Positions 6,911 through 16,800 of a DNA stretch of 25,820 nt are shown here, piece by piece. Position numbers and translations under genes: made by a program. The notes beneath the pieces are model-generated. The model was not told where the DNA came from, searched no databases, and saw only the letters and a program-made list of their open reading frames with translations. The DNA comes from a virus, in IMG/VR virus record IMGVR_UViG_3300025137_000254, positions 1-25,820 of that record, one strand, 5' to 3'. Each line of letters opens with the position of its first letter. Position 1 is the first letter of the stretch.

Positions 6911-7069
6911 ATGTATGGAAGAGATATACCGGAAAGGTATCTTGAAGAAATGAAAAACATGACTGAAAAACAGGCTGTGCTATATTCTAAAAGATTTCCT
7001 TTACTAGCAAAACCTGTAAAAAAGGTTACGCCCCCAAAAATTAAAATTATAAAGCAAGAAGAAGAGTAA
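6911..7069 (+). CDS. 52-aa basic protein, unknown function
   Basis: The frame runs from ATG at 6911 to TAA at 7067-7069. A strong ribosome binding site, AGGTGAT at 6901-6907, overlaps the stop of the tail tube gene, which supports a real gene. The N-terminus is helical and charged (MYGRDIPERYLEEMKNMTEK), and the C-terminus is lysine-rich with PPKIKIIKQEEE at the end. I do not recognise it. Its place between tail tube and tail chaperones suggests a small tail assembly factor. The hairpin that follows begins 10 nt after its stop. Confidence 0.6.
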   Translation: MYGRDIPERYLEEMKNMTEKQAVLYSKRFPLLAKPVKKVTPPKIKIIKQEEE

Positions 7070-7078
7070 CTCTTTATT

Positions 7079-7120
7079 AATGCCTTATACTCTCCTAGAT
7101 ACAGTGAGAGTGAAGGTATT
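7079..7120 (+). promoter_or_regulatory. RNA hairpin covering the ribosome binding site of the tail chaperone
   Basis: Bases 7079-7086 (AATGCCTT) pair with 7113-7120 (AAGGTATT, one G-U), and 7089-7094 (ACTCTC) pair with 7106-7111 (GAGAGT). T7088 can pair with G7112 by wobble, leaving A7087 bulged. The loop is 11 nt. The outer arm contains the AAGG of the ribosome binding site and ends directly at the ATG at 7121. I infer reduced or regulated translation of the chaperones relative to the tail tube. Confidence 0.55.
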
Positions 7121-7471
7121 ATGCCAATTTTAAAGAAAGAAATAGAGTTAGACGATGGAACAAAGATTTGGGTTAGACAGGCTTCCGGTATGGAAAAACT
7201 GAAAATTACTAACATACAAGGTAAAGCATTTCGTAAAATGTCTCATGCTGGTGGACCGGAAAAATGGACCGAAGAACAAAACGAAGAGTTTGCTTCAATG
7301 GTTGATGAATTAGGTGGCGGCGTTGAAGCACAAATGGAAGCATGGGTTGAGCCCTGTATTCTAGACGAAAAGATAGATGTAAACACATTAACATTTGAAG
7401 AATTAAATAGTATACTACAATTTGTGCGTGGTGACGATGAAGAAGGTGCTGTGCCTTTTCTGAGTTCCTAA
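7121..7471 (+). CDS. Tail assembly chaperone 1 (gpG-like, putative)
   Basis: A 116-aa protein. It starts as a beta-hairpin (MPILKKEIELDDGTKIWVRQ), then becomes helical and acidic (EKWTEEQNEEFASMVDELGG), with a late NTLTFEELNSILQFVRG helix and an acidic tail. Phage tail chaperones bind the tape measure, are small and acidic, and come as a pair between tail tube and tape measure, as here. The ribosome binding site (AAGG) is inside a hairpin. The stop TAA overlaps the ATG of the next gene, which is in the -1 frame, so either re-initiation or frameshifting could link the two. Confidence 0.6.
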   Translation: MPILKKEIELDDGTKIWVRQASGMEKLKITNIQGKAFRKMSHAGGPEKWTEEQNEEFASMVDELGGGVEAQMEAWVEPCILDEKIDVNTLTFEELNSILQFVRGDDEEGAVPFLSS

Positions 7472-7779
7472 TGGTTGCACCTAGCCTGTGTATGGCATTT
7501 AAAGGAACATTACCGTCTGATTTATGGCTAAAGTATTCTGTTCAAGGTGGTAGACACCTTATGGATTTAGATTTATTAATAGCGGCAGACATTAACGATA
7601 AAATATCAAAAGCGACTAAAAGTGCTAAGAAAACAAATCCTAGAGATGCGGTTGCTAGACGCAACCAAAAACGTGAGCAACGCAAACTATTAAACAACAA
7701 CAATGACCTACTCGATATATTGAGAGAAAGCGGGGTCCCAATTGTTAATGACCCAAAGAGTAGCGGTGAAGGTAAATGA
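7471..7779 (+). CDS. Tail assembly chaperone 2 (gpT-like, putative)
   Basis: A 102-aa protein overlapping the preceding gene by one base (TAATG). Residues 10-45 contain FKGTLPSDLWLKYSVQGGRH followed by a DLDLLIAADINDKI helix. The rest is very basic and polar (KATKSAKKTNPRDAVARRNQ) and probably flexible. There is no good ribosome binding site of its own, so it depends on coupling. In lambda-like phages the second chaperone is made only as a frameshift fusion with the first; here it has its own ATG. It overlaps the tape measure start by 4 nt (ATGA). Confidence 0.55.
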   Translation: MVAPSLCMAFKGTLPSDLWLKYSVQGGRHLMDLDLLIAADINDKISKATKSAKKTNPRDAVARRNQKREQRKLLNNNNDLLDILRESGVPIVNDPKSSGEGK

Positions 7780-10700
7780 TAGCGGAAATAGGTATTTTAT
7801 CATATTTAACACCATTAGTATTTATTAGCATGGCTGTTACCATGCTTGTTCTTAGAGCAAGTGGTTCAAGAGTTTTCTTCGACGTTGTTGGAACGTTTCA
7901 AGCCAACAAAATGATTAAAGATATGCAAGCGTCTGCTACTGTTATGGAGAGTCTTTACTTAGATGCCTTAATGGGTATAGAAGAAGCCGGTGCTGAAATG
8001 GGTCAAATGTTTAACAGTCTTGTTGATGCTACTGTGCCTATGGCTCAAGAAATAGAAAACGCACGTGTTGAGTTTGACAAGTTTTTAGGAGAAGGTGAGG
8101 ACTTAGCAGAAGTTACTGCTGAACTAGAAAAAATAGGTTTAGGGTTTGGGTTTGCCGCAGACGAAGCGTTTAGAGCAGGTGCTAGAATGGCTCAATTGAG
8201 TGGTGTTCTAGGTGGTGGCACTACCGAAGTAGGAACAGAAATAGGTATGATGTTTGGTATGATTTCCGGTATGGATACCGAAGCCGCTATGCAAAGACTA
8301 ATTAACTTACAACAACAGACATTCTTTATGACTAAAGGTCTTGAAGATAATATGACAGCACAGGAAAAAGTAAATACTTTGCGAAGAGATTCTATTGCTA
8401 TCTTAGACCAATTAAACACAATCGAAAACCGTTCTGCGGCTACTATGTCTCAGATAACTTTCGTTATGAATCAGTTTGCCTCACAGGCACATCTTACTAA
8501 TGAAAGCATAGCAAGTATGGCCGCTATGTCGGCTACGCTTATTGAAGCCGGTGAAGAACAAGGAAAGGGTGGTAGAGCCTTGCGTATGATATATGCTAGG
8601 TTAGGTGCTAATACAAACGGTGCTAGAGATGCTATTGAGCGATTAGGTATAGCAGTCTTTGACGCTAATGGTGACATGAGGCCGTTTAGTAAATTATTAG
8701 ATGATTTAGCAAAACAATATCATACTTTAGATGGTAGGCAACAACAACAAATGGCTCAACAAGTAGCGGGTAACAGACATTATACACGTCTTATTAAATT
8801 ATTAGAAAACGTAGACCGTGTTAAAGAGTTAGAGTTAGAGGCTATGGTTCAACAAATGTCTGCAACAGATGAGGTAAACAGAAGGTTGAAATCTCAAGTA
8901 TTCGCTTATGAACAATCCGAAGCGGCTATTAAAAATTATAGTGCGGCAGTAGGTAATGCACTTTTGCCGGGTCTTACTTCCGCTAATAACCAACAGGCTT
9001 TGTTTATGGGAACACTGGCTAAACTATTCGATAATGATTTATTAGGTAATATTGTAGGTAGAATGGTAATGATGAGTAGAGTTATGGGTAACTTTGCAGG
9101 TCCAGTATTCCAATCAGTATTGGCATTAAAAAGTTTACAGATTGCTTTACAAACACAACAAATACTTATGAGAGCGTTTAGTGGTGCTACAATTATTGAC
9201 GGTAATACTAAAAAAGCACATACTGTAATGACTGAGGCACAAACTTTAGAACTTAAAGAGCAAAACGCAGTATTTGAACATAATATTGTAATGCTAAAAA
9301 GAAAAATAGTAGTAGGTAAAGAAAAAATAGCAGTATTAGATTTAAGTAAGGCTAGTATAGGACAATTAAATAGACACATACAATCAAATACTTTATTAGT
9401 AGATGAAAACCAAAAAAAGATTGATTTAAATAATAAAACTTTAGCGGCAAGTATTCCGATAGACCACAACGCTAACCATCAGAAAAAATTGTTAAACAAT
9501 ACAATTTTAACAAGTAGTCTTGTTATAACTAAATATACTATGGGTTTGGGTATGCTAGGAAGTGCTATGATGATGTTTGCTAGTAACGAAAAATTAATGG
9601 TTGCAGGATTGCTTGTTACTACTGCGGCTATGGCTATTCAAATGACGGCGACTATGAAAAGTTTGTCGGCTACTATGGCACAAAATGGAGCCTCTACTGC
9701 TAATATCGCTATAATGATTGCACAAATACCTGTAATTAATGCAGTAAGTTTATCAATAGATGGTTTAGCGGCAAGTTTAAAAATGGCTACATGGGCTACT
9801 AGAGGTTTAAAGGTGGCATTAGCCACAATTGGTATAGGTGTTGTAATAATAGGTCTTGATATTCTTTTAGATAAATTAGGTGTTTGGAATATGTTATTAC
9901 CAGATTTAGACCAAAATATGGAAACTTTAAGCACTACAACCTCAGACACAGGATTAGTAATGCAGTATCTTGCTATGGAAACTTCTGAGGTAGTTAGTCT
10001 TTTAGATGAAAAGAAAAGAAAGTTAGCAGAAATAGCAGACGACCAAAGTGAAATGTCTAAAAAGTTAGCAGAAGGATATAAGGTTGAAATTGCTTCATTA
10101 ACTCAAACGTTAGATATGAGAGCAGTAGAAGCAGTATCTATGGATGGTTTAGCACAAAGATATGACACTTATTTAAAACACCAAGAAGATTTAACAAATG
10201 TAACTAAAAACCAAAGAGGTGCTATTGACGATATTCGTAGACTGTTTTTAGGATTAGCAGATGGTATAAATTGGGCACAAACACAAGGAGAAAAATTTGG
10301 GAATTGGGTAAGTAGTGGTTTCGGTTTTGGTGACGTATTTAGTGGAGAAGCCGGAGAAGGATTTTTTGATAACATTATTTCTACTGGTTTAATTGGTGAT
10401 AGACAAAAAGCAGAAAAGGGTATGCAAGATTTCGTAGACCACAACGCTGATTTAATGACTTTCTTAGCAGGAAAAACTTTTGAAAGTAGTGAGGATATGA
10501 TAGCGGCTTTAGAAGATTACAATGAGTATCTAAGAAATTACGGGCAAGAAGATTTGACAGGTGGTATAGGCACTAGTTTAGACGACGCAACAGAATCACT
10601 ATACAAATTTAACAACGCTAGAGAAGAGTTATTTTTTGGTTTTTCTACCGACAAATTAACTGGCGACCTTGTAAGACAAGTAAAACAACAAGGTGTAGAA

Positions 10701-10829
10701 ACTTTAATAACATCCACAGAAGTAATTATGACTAATAACTTTAACGGAGATATGACTATACCGGAAATAGCACAACAGTTATTAGATGAAATAAATAGTG
10801 AAGCCCGCAAAAGAGGAATAGTGACTTAA
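7776..10829 (+). CDS. Tail tape measure protein
   Basis: A 1017-aa protein with GGTGA 7 nt before the ATG. Residues 12-27 are a hydrophobic segment near the N-terminus. Residues about 60-400 match the TP901-type tape measure core (SIASMAAMSATLIEAGEEQG, RALRMIYARLGANTNGARDA, then AMVQQMSATDEVNRRLKSQV and SAAVGNALLPGL). Two further hydrophobic regions lie in about residues 585-690 (GLGMLGSAMMMFAS, ALATIGIGVVIIGLDILL), as usual for tape measures that help DNA cross the host membrane. The C-terminal part is acidic and helical. By the usual rule of about 1.5 angstrom per residue, the tail would be near 150 nm, which fits a long siphovirus-like tail. Confidence 0.88.
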   Translation: MIAEIGILSYLTPLVFISMAVTMLVLRASGSRVFFDVVGTFQANKMIKDMQASATVMESLYLDALMGIEEAGAEMGQMFNSLVDATVPMAQEIENARVEFDKFLGEGEDLAEVTAELEKIGLGFGFAADEAFRAGARMAQLSGVLGGGTTEVGTEIGMMFGMISGMDTEAAMQRLINLQQQTFFMTKGLEDNMTAQEKVNTLRRDSIAILDQLNTIENRSAATMSQITFVMNQFASQAHLTNESIASMAAMSATLIEAGEEQGKGGRALRMIYARLGANTNGARDAIERLGIAVFDANGDMRPFSKLLDDLAKQYHTLDGRQQQQMAQQVAGNRHYTRLIKLLENVDRVKELELEAMVQQMSATDEVNRRLKSQVFAYEQSEAAIKNYSAAVGNALLPGLTSANNQQALFMGTLAKLFDNDLLGNIVGRMVMMSRVMGNFAGPVFQSVLALKSLQIALQTQQILMRAFSGATIIDGNTKKAHTVMTEAQTLELKEQNAVFEHNIVMLKRKIVVGKEKIAVLDLSKASIGQLNRHIQSNTLLVDENQKKIDLNNKTLAASIPIDHNANHQKKLLNNTILTSSLVITKYTMGLGMLGSAMMMFASNEKLMVAGLLVTTAAMAIQMTATMKSLSATMAQNGASTANIAIMIAQIPVINAVSLSIDGLAASLKMATWATRGLKVALATIGIGVVIIGLDILLDKLGVWNMLLPDLDQNMETLSTTTSDTGLVMQYLAMETSEVVSLLDEKKRKLAEIADDQSEMSKKLAEGYKVEIASLTQTLDMRAVEAVSMDGLAQRYDTYLKHQEDLTNVTKNQRGAIDDIRRLFLGLADGINWAQTQGEKFGNWVSSGFGFGDVFSGEAGEGFFDNIISTGLIGDRQKAEKGMQDFVDHNADLMTFLAGKTFESSEDMIAALEDYNEYLRNYGQEDLTGGIGTSLDDATESLYKFNNAREELFFGFSTDKLTGDLVRQVKQQGVETLITSTEVIMTNNFNGDMTIPEIAQQLLDEINSEARKRGIVT

Positions 10830-13800
10830 TGGTAAGAGCAGTAACACAAAAATATCAAATATGGCTTGCGGGCTATTATGATGATTTTAACGGTGCAAGA
10901 GCAATACCGGATGATAGGAACCAACCTACTGATACTTCATACACAGCACTTAAAAGTCATTTTGGAAATCCTATGAACGGAGAAGCGTTTTTAAACCCTA
11001 GACTTAGATTTTCTATTGAAGAAAGATTAGAAGATAGTGCTTTAACAAGTGATAATAAAGTATCAGATGAAAACAATAACGCTTTACAAAACGATGGTAT
11101 ATTTGAATGGCTTACATTTGATGACACTAGGTTATCTAAAAACGAATGGGAAGGTCGCTCACAATTACAATACCCCGACGGAAATATACCAAATAGATAC
11201 AAATTTAATAATGATACATCAGATTATGCAGAAGGTTATCAACGTTTTATTAACGGACATAATAGTGACGCATCTTACATAGTCCCAACAGGTGACAATG
11301 ATTCTACTTTTGGTAGGGCTGATATGAAAACACATGATTCCATACAATACAATCTTAAAAAGGCAGGTCTTTCTACTGGAAACACAGGCTCTAAAGGTAA
11401 CTTTATCCAAAAAGCAAATTTAGCAGGTGTTTTTACGGGAGAAATAGTAGCACACAATTCTGCACAAACTACACCTACTAACTTAAACCAAGATATTTAT
11501 TCCCCATCAAAAAAACCTTTTTTAGTAATACAATCTTCTAGATTAAACAGTAGTAATTCTGCTACCACACCTACTATAATTTATGACGGACCTCTTAATA
11601 CTCGCTTAGATGGAGATATTTTTACGGTAAGACTAGCAGTTCAAAGTGCTAAAGTAACAGGTGATTGGGATGACGCAGGTGTAAAATTTGAAATAGGTTT
11701 TCCTGTATCACAAGCAGGATTACTAAATGATAGTGGTTATACTGGTGCCCCCGCAATAGACTACACACTAGATTTATCGTCAATTAGTTACAACACACAA
11801 GGGTTACTAGTTAATCCAAATTTTGCTACACCCGAAGTTACTAATGACAATGTATGGTTAGATGTTGATTTTGTTTTTAATTATACTGATAATAATTTTG
11901 ACGTATATATTAACGGTAGTTCTCATGCTACTAACATACCTATGAATGACGCTGATAAAAACGGTTCATCAGATGGTGCTACAACAGCGTCAAATCTTTA
12001 CGGCTATCAATTTACTGTAACAAACGAAGGCACCGCAGGTAATCATGGTTATGTTTCTTATTTGTTGTTAGATAGAGCCGGTTTAGTAAGATATTTAACA
12101 GATGATTTTACTACAACCGAAGAAGTAGAAATACAAAATTTAGATATAACTCAAAGTGTAAACGGTGTTTCTTCTTGTAAAGTAATAATAGCAGATGACC
12201 CACAGGATAGTGGCACAAGTAGAGGAACGGCCTCATCTAATTATTTGTTAAATATAAAAAGTTTATTTGTATCTTCTTCTCCTTTAAACTGGAACCTTAT
12301 TGTTTTTGCCGATACTGATAACAGAATTGATAGACCAGTATGGAGAGGTGAAGTGTCTAGTTTTAACATAAAACAAAATAAACGTTCTAGATTACTAACA
12401 TTACAAGCCTTTGATAGTATGTCTGAATTAGATAAACAAATACCTCTTTGGGATGTAGGACAAAAAGGATTAGATACATCGGAAGAAAGTAACGATTATT
12501 GGTCTTACGACGCTAAAGGATTTAGAGATGCTATGTATTTAGGTGTGGCTAAATTAAAATTATTAGACGGTAATGTAGGTTTTGATGAAAATACTAATTA
12601 CAGAAAAAGTTCCGACCAAAGAACGCAATTAGGTTCAGGCCATCCTATACAGATGTATAACAATGAAAATATATATGGTCCTAATGATATAGAAGATTCG
12701 TATGAAGGTTATGGAATAAGAGGATTTCAACAAGCGACAGGTAGTAGTAATACTAAAATAATAATGCAAGACAGTGGACATAATATAACTGCTAGTGTTA
12801 ATAATATAATTAACGTAAAAGCAAGTAATGGGTTTACTAAAATAGGTGCTACGGTTTTAACGCCAAGTGCCGGCACTTCGACTAGTATACAAGTATCTGC
12901 TACTGACGTTCCATACAGTAGTGTTAGTGGGGCCGGTAAAATAGTTTATATGGGTAAATTTATGGGCGAAACAATAGCAAGTGAGGAACGTTTTTTAGAA
13001 GATTTAAACCAACCCGCTACTCAACAAGATAGAGATGATTGGAAAAACTTTACACGAAGGTTTCCTATAACTCAAGGTAATATTTCAGATAAATTACAGA
13101 TATGGTTTGATACAGAACCCGATTTAAAAATAGGTGATTTATTTTATATTAATCAAAAAAATGACAACGCAAGTATTTTATTAAGCGTAGCAGGTTCCGG
13201 TGGCTATGGTAGTTACAATAGAAGAACTAAAGTAACAAGCATTAAAAAAATAAGAGATAGTTATGCTAATAATACAGATTATTTAACCAAAGGCTCAACA
13301 AGCAATTCTTTTTATTGGGTTGTTAGCACAGACCAAGATGTTATTCATTCTAGTGTAGGTGGTGAAATTGGCACTTATGCTACATCTGTTGCATCAAACG
13401 GTGGCACAAACTTTTTATCAGGCACATCACGTTTTTCCTATTCTAATGTTAATGCAACAATAACTAATGTTAATGTTCCAAATTTAACAAACATACAATA
13501 TAGACCAATACACGCTAGATGGATGCGAGATTTACCACAAAGTTTATGGTTTCAATATCATTTTGGCACAATAAATAAAAAACCTTTAGATGAGCCGCCA
13601 CCTAGACCTCAAACTGGTTATCTACAATCAACACAATCGGCTTCTTATTCTAGTGTTTCATCAAGTCAAACTATTAGTAGTGCTTCTACTATAATAGAAA
13701 TATCAGAAAGTGCTTACGATGCCGCACCAAACGCAGGTATAGCCGAGTTATGGATTACTAAAGATTTAAGTCCAGCAAATTACGTTAGTGCAAATATATT

Positions 13801-16800
13801 TAAAGAAAAATTTATTTATCAAGCGAAAGTAGCAGTATCCGGTAGCCCTAATAGATGGTATCTTTTAGGTGTAAAATACATTACCGGTAATTATACAATA
13901 ACTTCTAACAATCGTTACACAGAAAATAGTGTAGAAAGAAGAATGTATTTACGATTTCAAAATATAAGTAATGATTATAAACATATTTGGTTACTTTGGT
14001 CTGATATGAGAAACGATGGTTTAGCCGACGCAGATGGTTCACAACGGAAAAAAGATTTCGGTTTACAATACCCATTAAATAAAAACTATGACTTTGATTT
14101 ATATTTTGCAGACCAAGTAGATGAAAAAGGAAACATAGATAAGTTTGGTAGTTTAAAAGTAGGAGAAGATTTAGATGTATGGAATGTAGACACTACAATA
14201 GACCCAATTACTCAAAAAGGCTTTTCTAAACCTATTGATTATTCTTCACCACAAGCAATTACACTACAAGAAAGTAGTAGTAAATTAAGAATAATGACAG
14301 GTAATACAGGAACAATAGCAAGTGGAGATTTTATTTATCTTATTAATACTAATAGTCACGATGGTATGCACGTAGTCGATTCTGTAAGTAGTAATACACA
14401 CATACACACTACTACTACATATGTAGGTAATGTTGTAGGGACAGGTGGTGCGTTTTATTGTCCGGTTGTAGGTAGTGAATCAGACTTTGATAAATACCAT
14501 GACTGGGAAGATAAAGCAGGGGCGTTACTAGTTATCGACGCATCTAAATTCTTTAACCTTAATAGTAATGCTAACGGTGGTAAAACAGGACAGTCTGCTG
14601 GTGGTAGGACAGACCTAGTAGATTATGTTGTAGAATCTGATGGTGAAAGAGCAGGATTTCCTGCACTTATAGATAACTACTGGACCGAAGCGTTGTCATC
14701 ATTCCAAACAACCGGAGATTTAGCCTTAGAACACCCTAACCAAAATATATTAATATCAAGTGCTACACTTGCTAGTGATGGATTTACTGAGGGTTATAAA
14801 GGTTTGCCTGTAAATGATGTTACTATATTTGCTGATGAAGGTATAGGCAAACTAGTCACTAGAATGAACGAAGATGGAAACAATTCTATTACTAATTATT
14901 TTCATTGGGATGGGAGATTAACAAGCGAGTTTTCAAGCACAGGCACTTTAACCGTAGGTAGTCAAGATACTTATGAAGGTATGCTTTACAGACCAATAAG
15001 TCGCACAGGTCACGCTCATATAACTGCTGGTGTCACAGAAGGTATGGTCCTTAGAAGGACTGCTACTGACAATACTATTACCGAATTAAATATTTTAAAA
15101 GTAGAAAGCGAAACTGAAATATGGGTTTTTGATGATACTAATTGGGCTACATCAGATACTTATGTTATCCCTACACAATTAGCAAATATATTTATTATTG
15201 ATGGTTCACAATTTACCGTCGATAATGAAATAGATTATGTAAATTTAGAAGAAAACCTTTGGAATGTTTACCATGCTAACAGTATAGGTATTGCTGATAT
15301 TGGTATAGCAAATTTAAATTTAGGCACAACAGAAGGTGGAGAAACTACACCGGTTGCTTACGAAGTTCATGCAACCGTTTATTCTGAATATATGCTACGT
15401 CTAATGATGCACATTAATGGATTTTACAAAAACCCTAACGGTGGAACATATTGGGATAGCGATAAAATTCGTATGCTTTGGAATGCGGCTATAATGGATA
15501 CGTGGCTACCTAGTGCTAAGGTAACAAGTATTTACGATATAAATAACGTTCCTGTTACGAATATTATGTCTGATGATGATTCTTACGGTTCAGTAGTAGA
15601 TACTAGAACTAGTAGTTTAGGCTCAATAATAAGTAAGATACAAGAGAAATCAGGATACGGTTCTAACGGAACGTATCAAACTTTTACTTACGGTATAGGT
15701 AGAGATAATAGATTTGAATTTAGACCTAATTATAATAGCGGCATTCTTTTGAATAGAGACAATATGACAATAAATAATATAAATGTAGATTTAAGTAGTC
15801 AAATAACAAACGTTAGAGTTTATTACAACAACGGTTCTTCGTTTGCTGATTGGCCCGCCGTTAATTTAAACGATACTACTTCTTGGAAAATATTAGAATT
15901 TTCAGATATAGTTAGTAGTAACGAGGCTTTATTAATAGCACAACAAGAATATAATAAATATAAAAAGAATCCACTATCGTTAAGGGCTGAACCATTTATG
16001 GATGGGACCGTAAGTAATAAAATGATAGACGACGGGCGTTATGGCTACATAGCAGACCCTTACATAGCATTAGGTGAAATAAGTAGCGTAAGTAATTATG
16101 AATATGTTACTAACTGGACTAGGATAGGTTTAGGTGGTGCCCCTTTTAACGGTATGGTAAATGCTTTAAATGGTAATATGAATATAGAATTAAGTGATTT
16201 GGGTTCTAGATACGGTAGTTCTAAAGAAGCACAAAGCGGAACAGCAACAGACGATATAAATTGGAAACATAATTATTACTGGTATGGTAGTAACTCTATT
16301 AGCCATGCTGTGCAAGTAGTTCACATACCAAATAAAACACCATTAGTAAGCACACAAACCGGAGAACATTTAAGAATGTGGGTAGATTTGAAAGCAGGTC
16401 AAAGTGGGACAGATATTGATAATGCTGAGTTTACAATTTATTTAAGTGATTATTCTTTTAGTGCGAACAAAGATAAAACAGGAATATTGACCGATGCTAC
16501 TTATCAAGAAACACTAGACGTAAAACACAGTGGTTTTTATGAAATAGATATACCTGTAACTTACGGGGCACAGGCTAATGCTACTATGGTGATTTCTTTT
16601 AACGCAGAATATTGTAGGGCTTTACTGCGTCATAGATGTGGACTACCTACACACGCAAACATTTTAAAACAAGTGGCTACTAACACCGACAGTATATTCC
16701 CAATAGGTTGTAGGACATACACAGGGTCTACGGAAATAGGTAGTGATGGAAATGGTGCGTTTAGAAATGGTAGAGCAATATGGTATGCTCCACGTGTTCA

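Noticed and set aside
8936-9469. 177-aa minus-strand frame within the tape measure
   Set aside because: Antisense shadow of a clear TP901-type tape measure; no domain recognised and no start signals.
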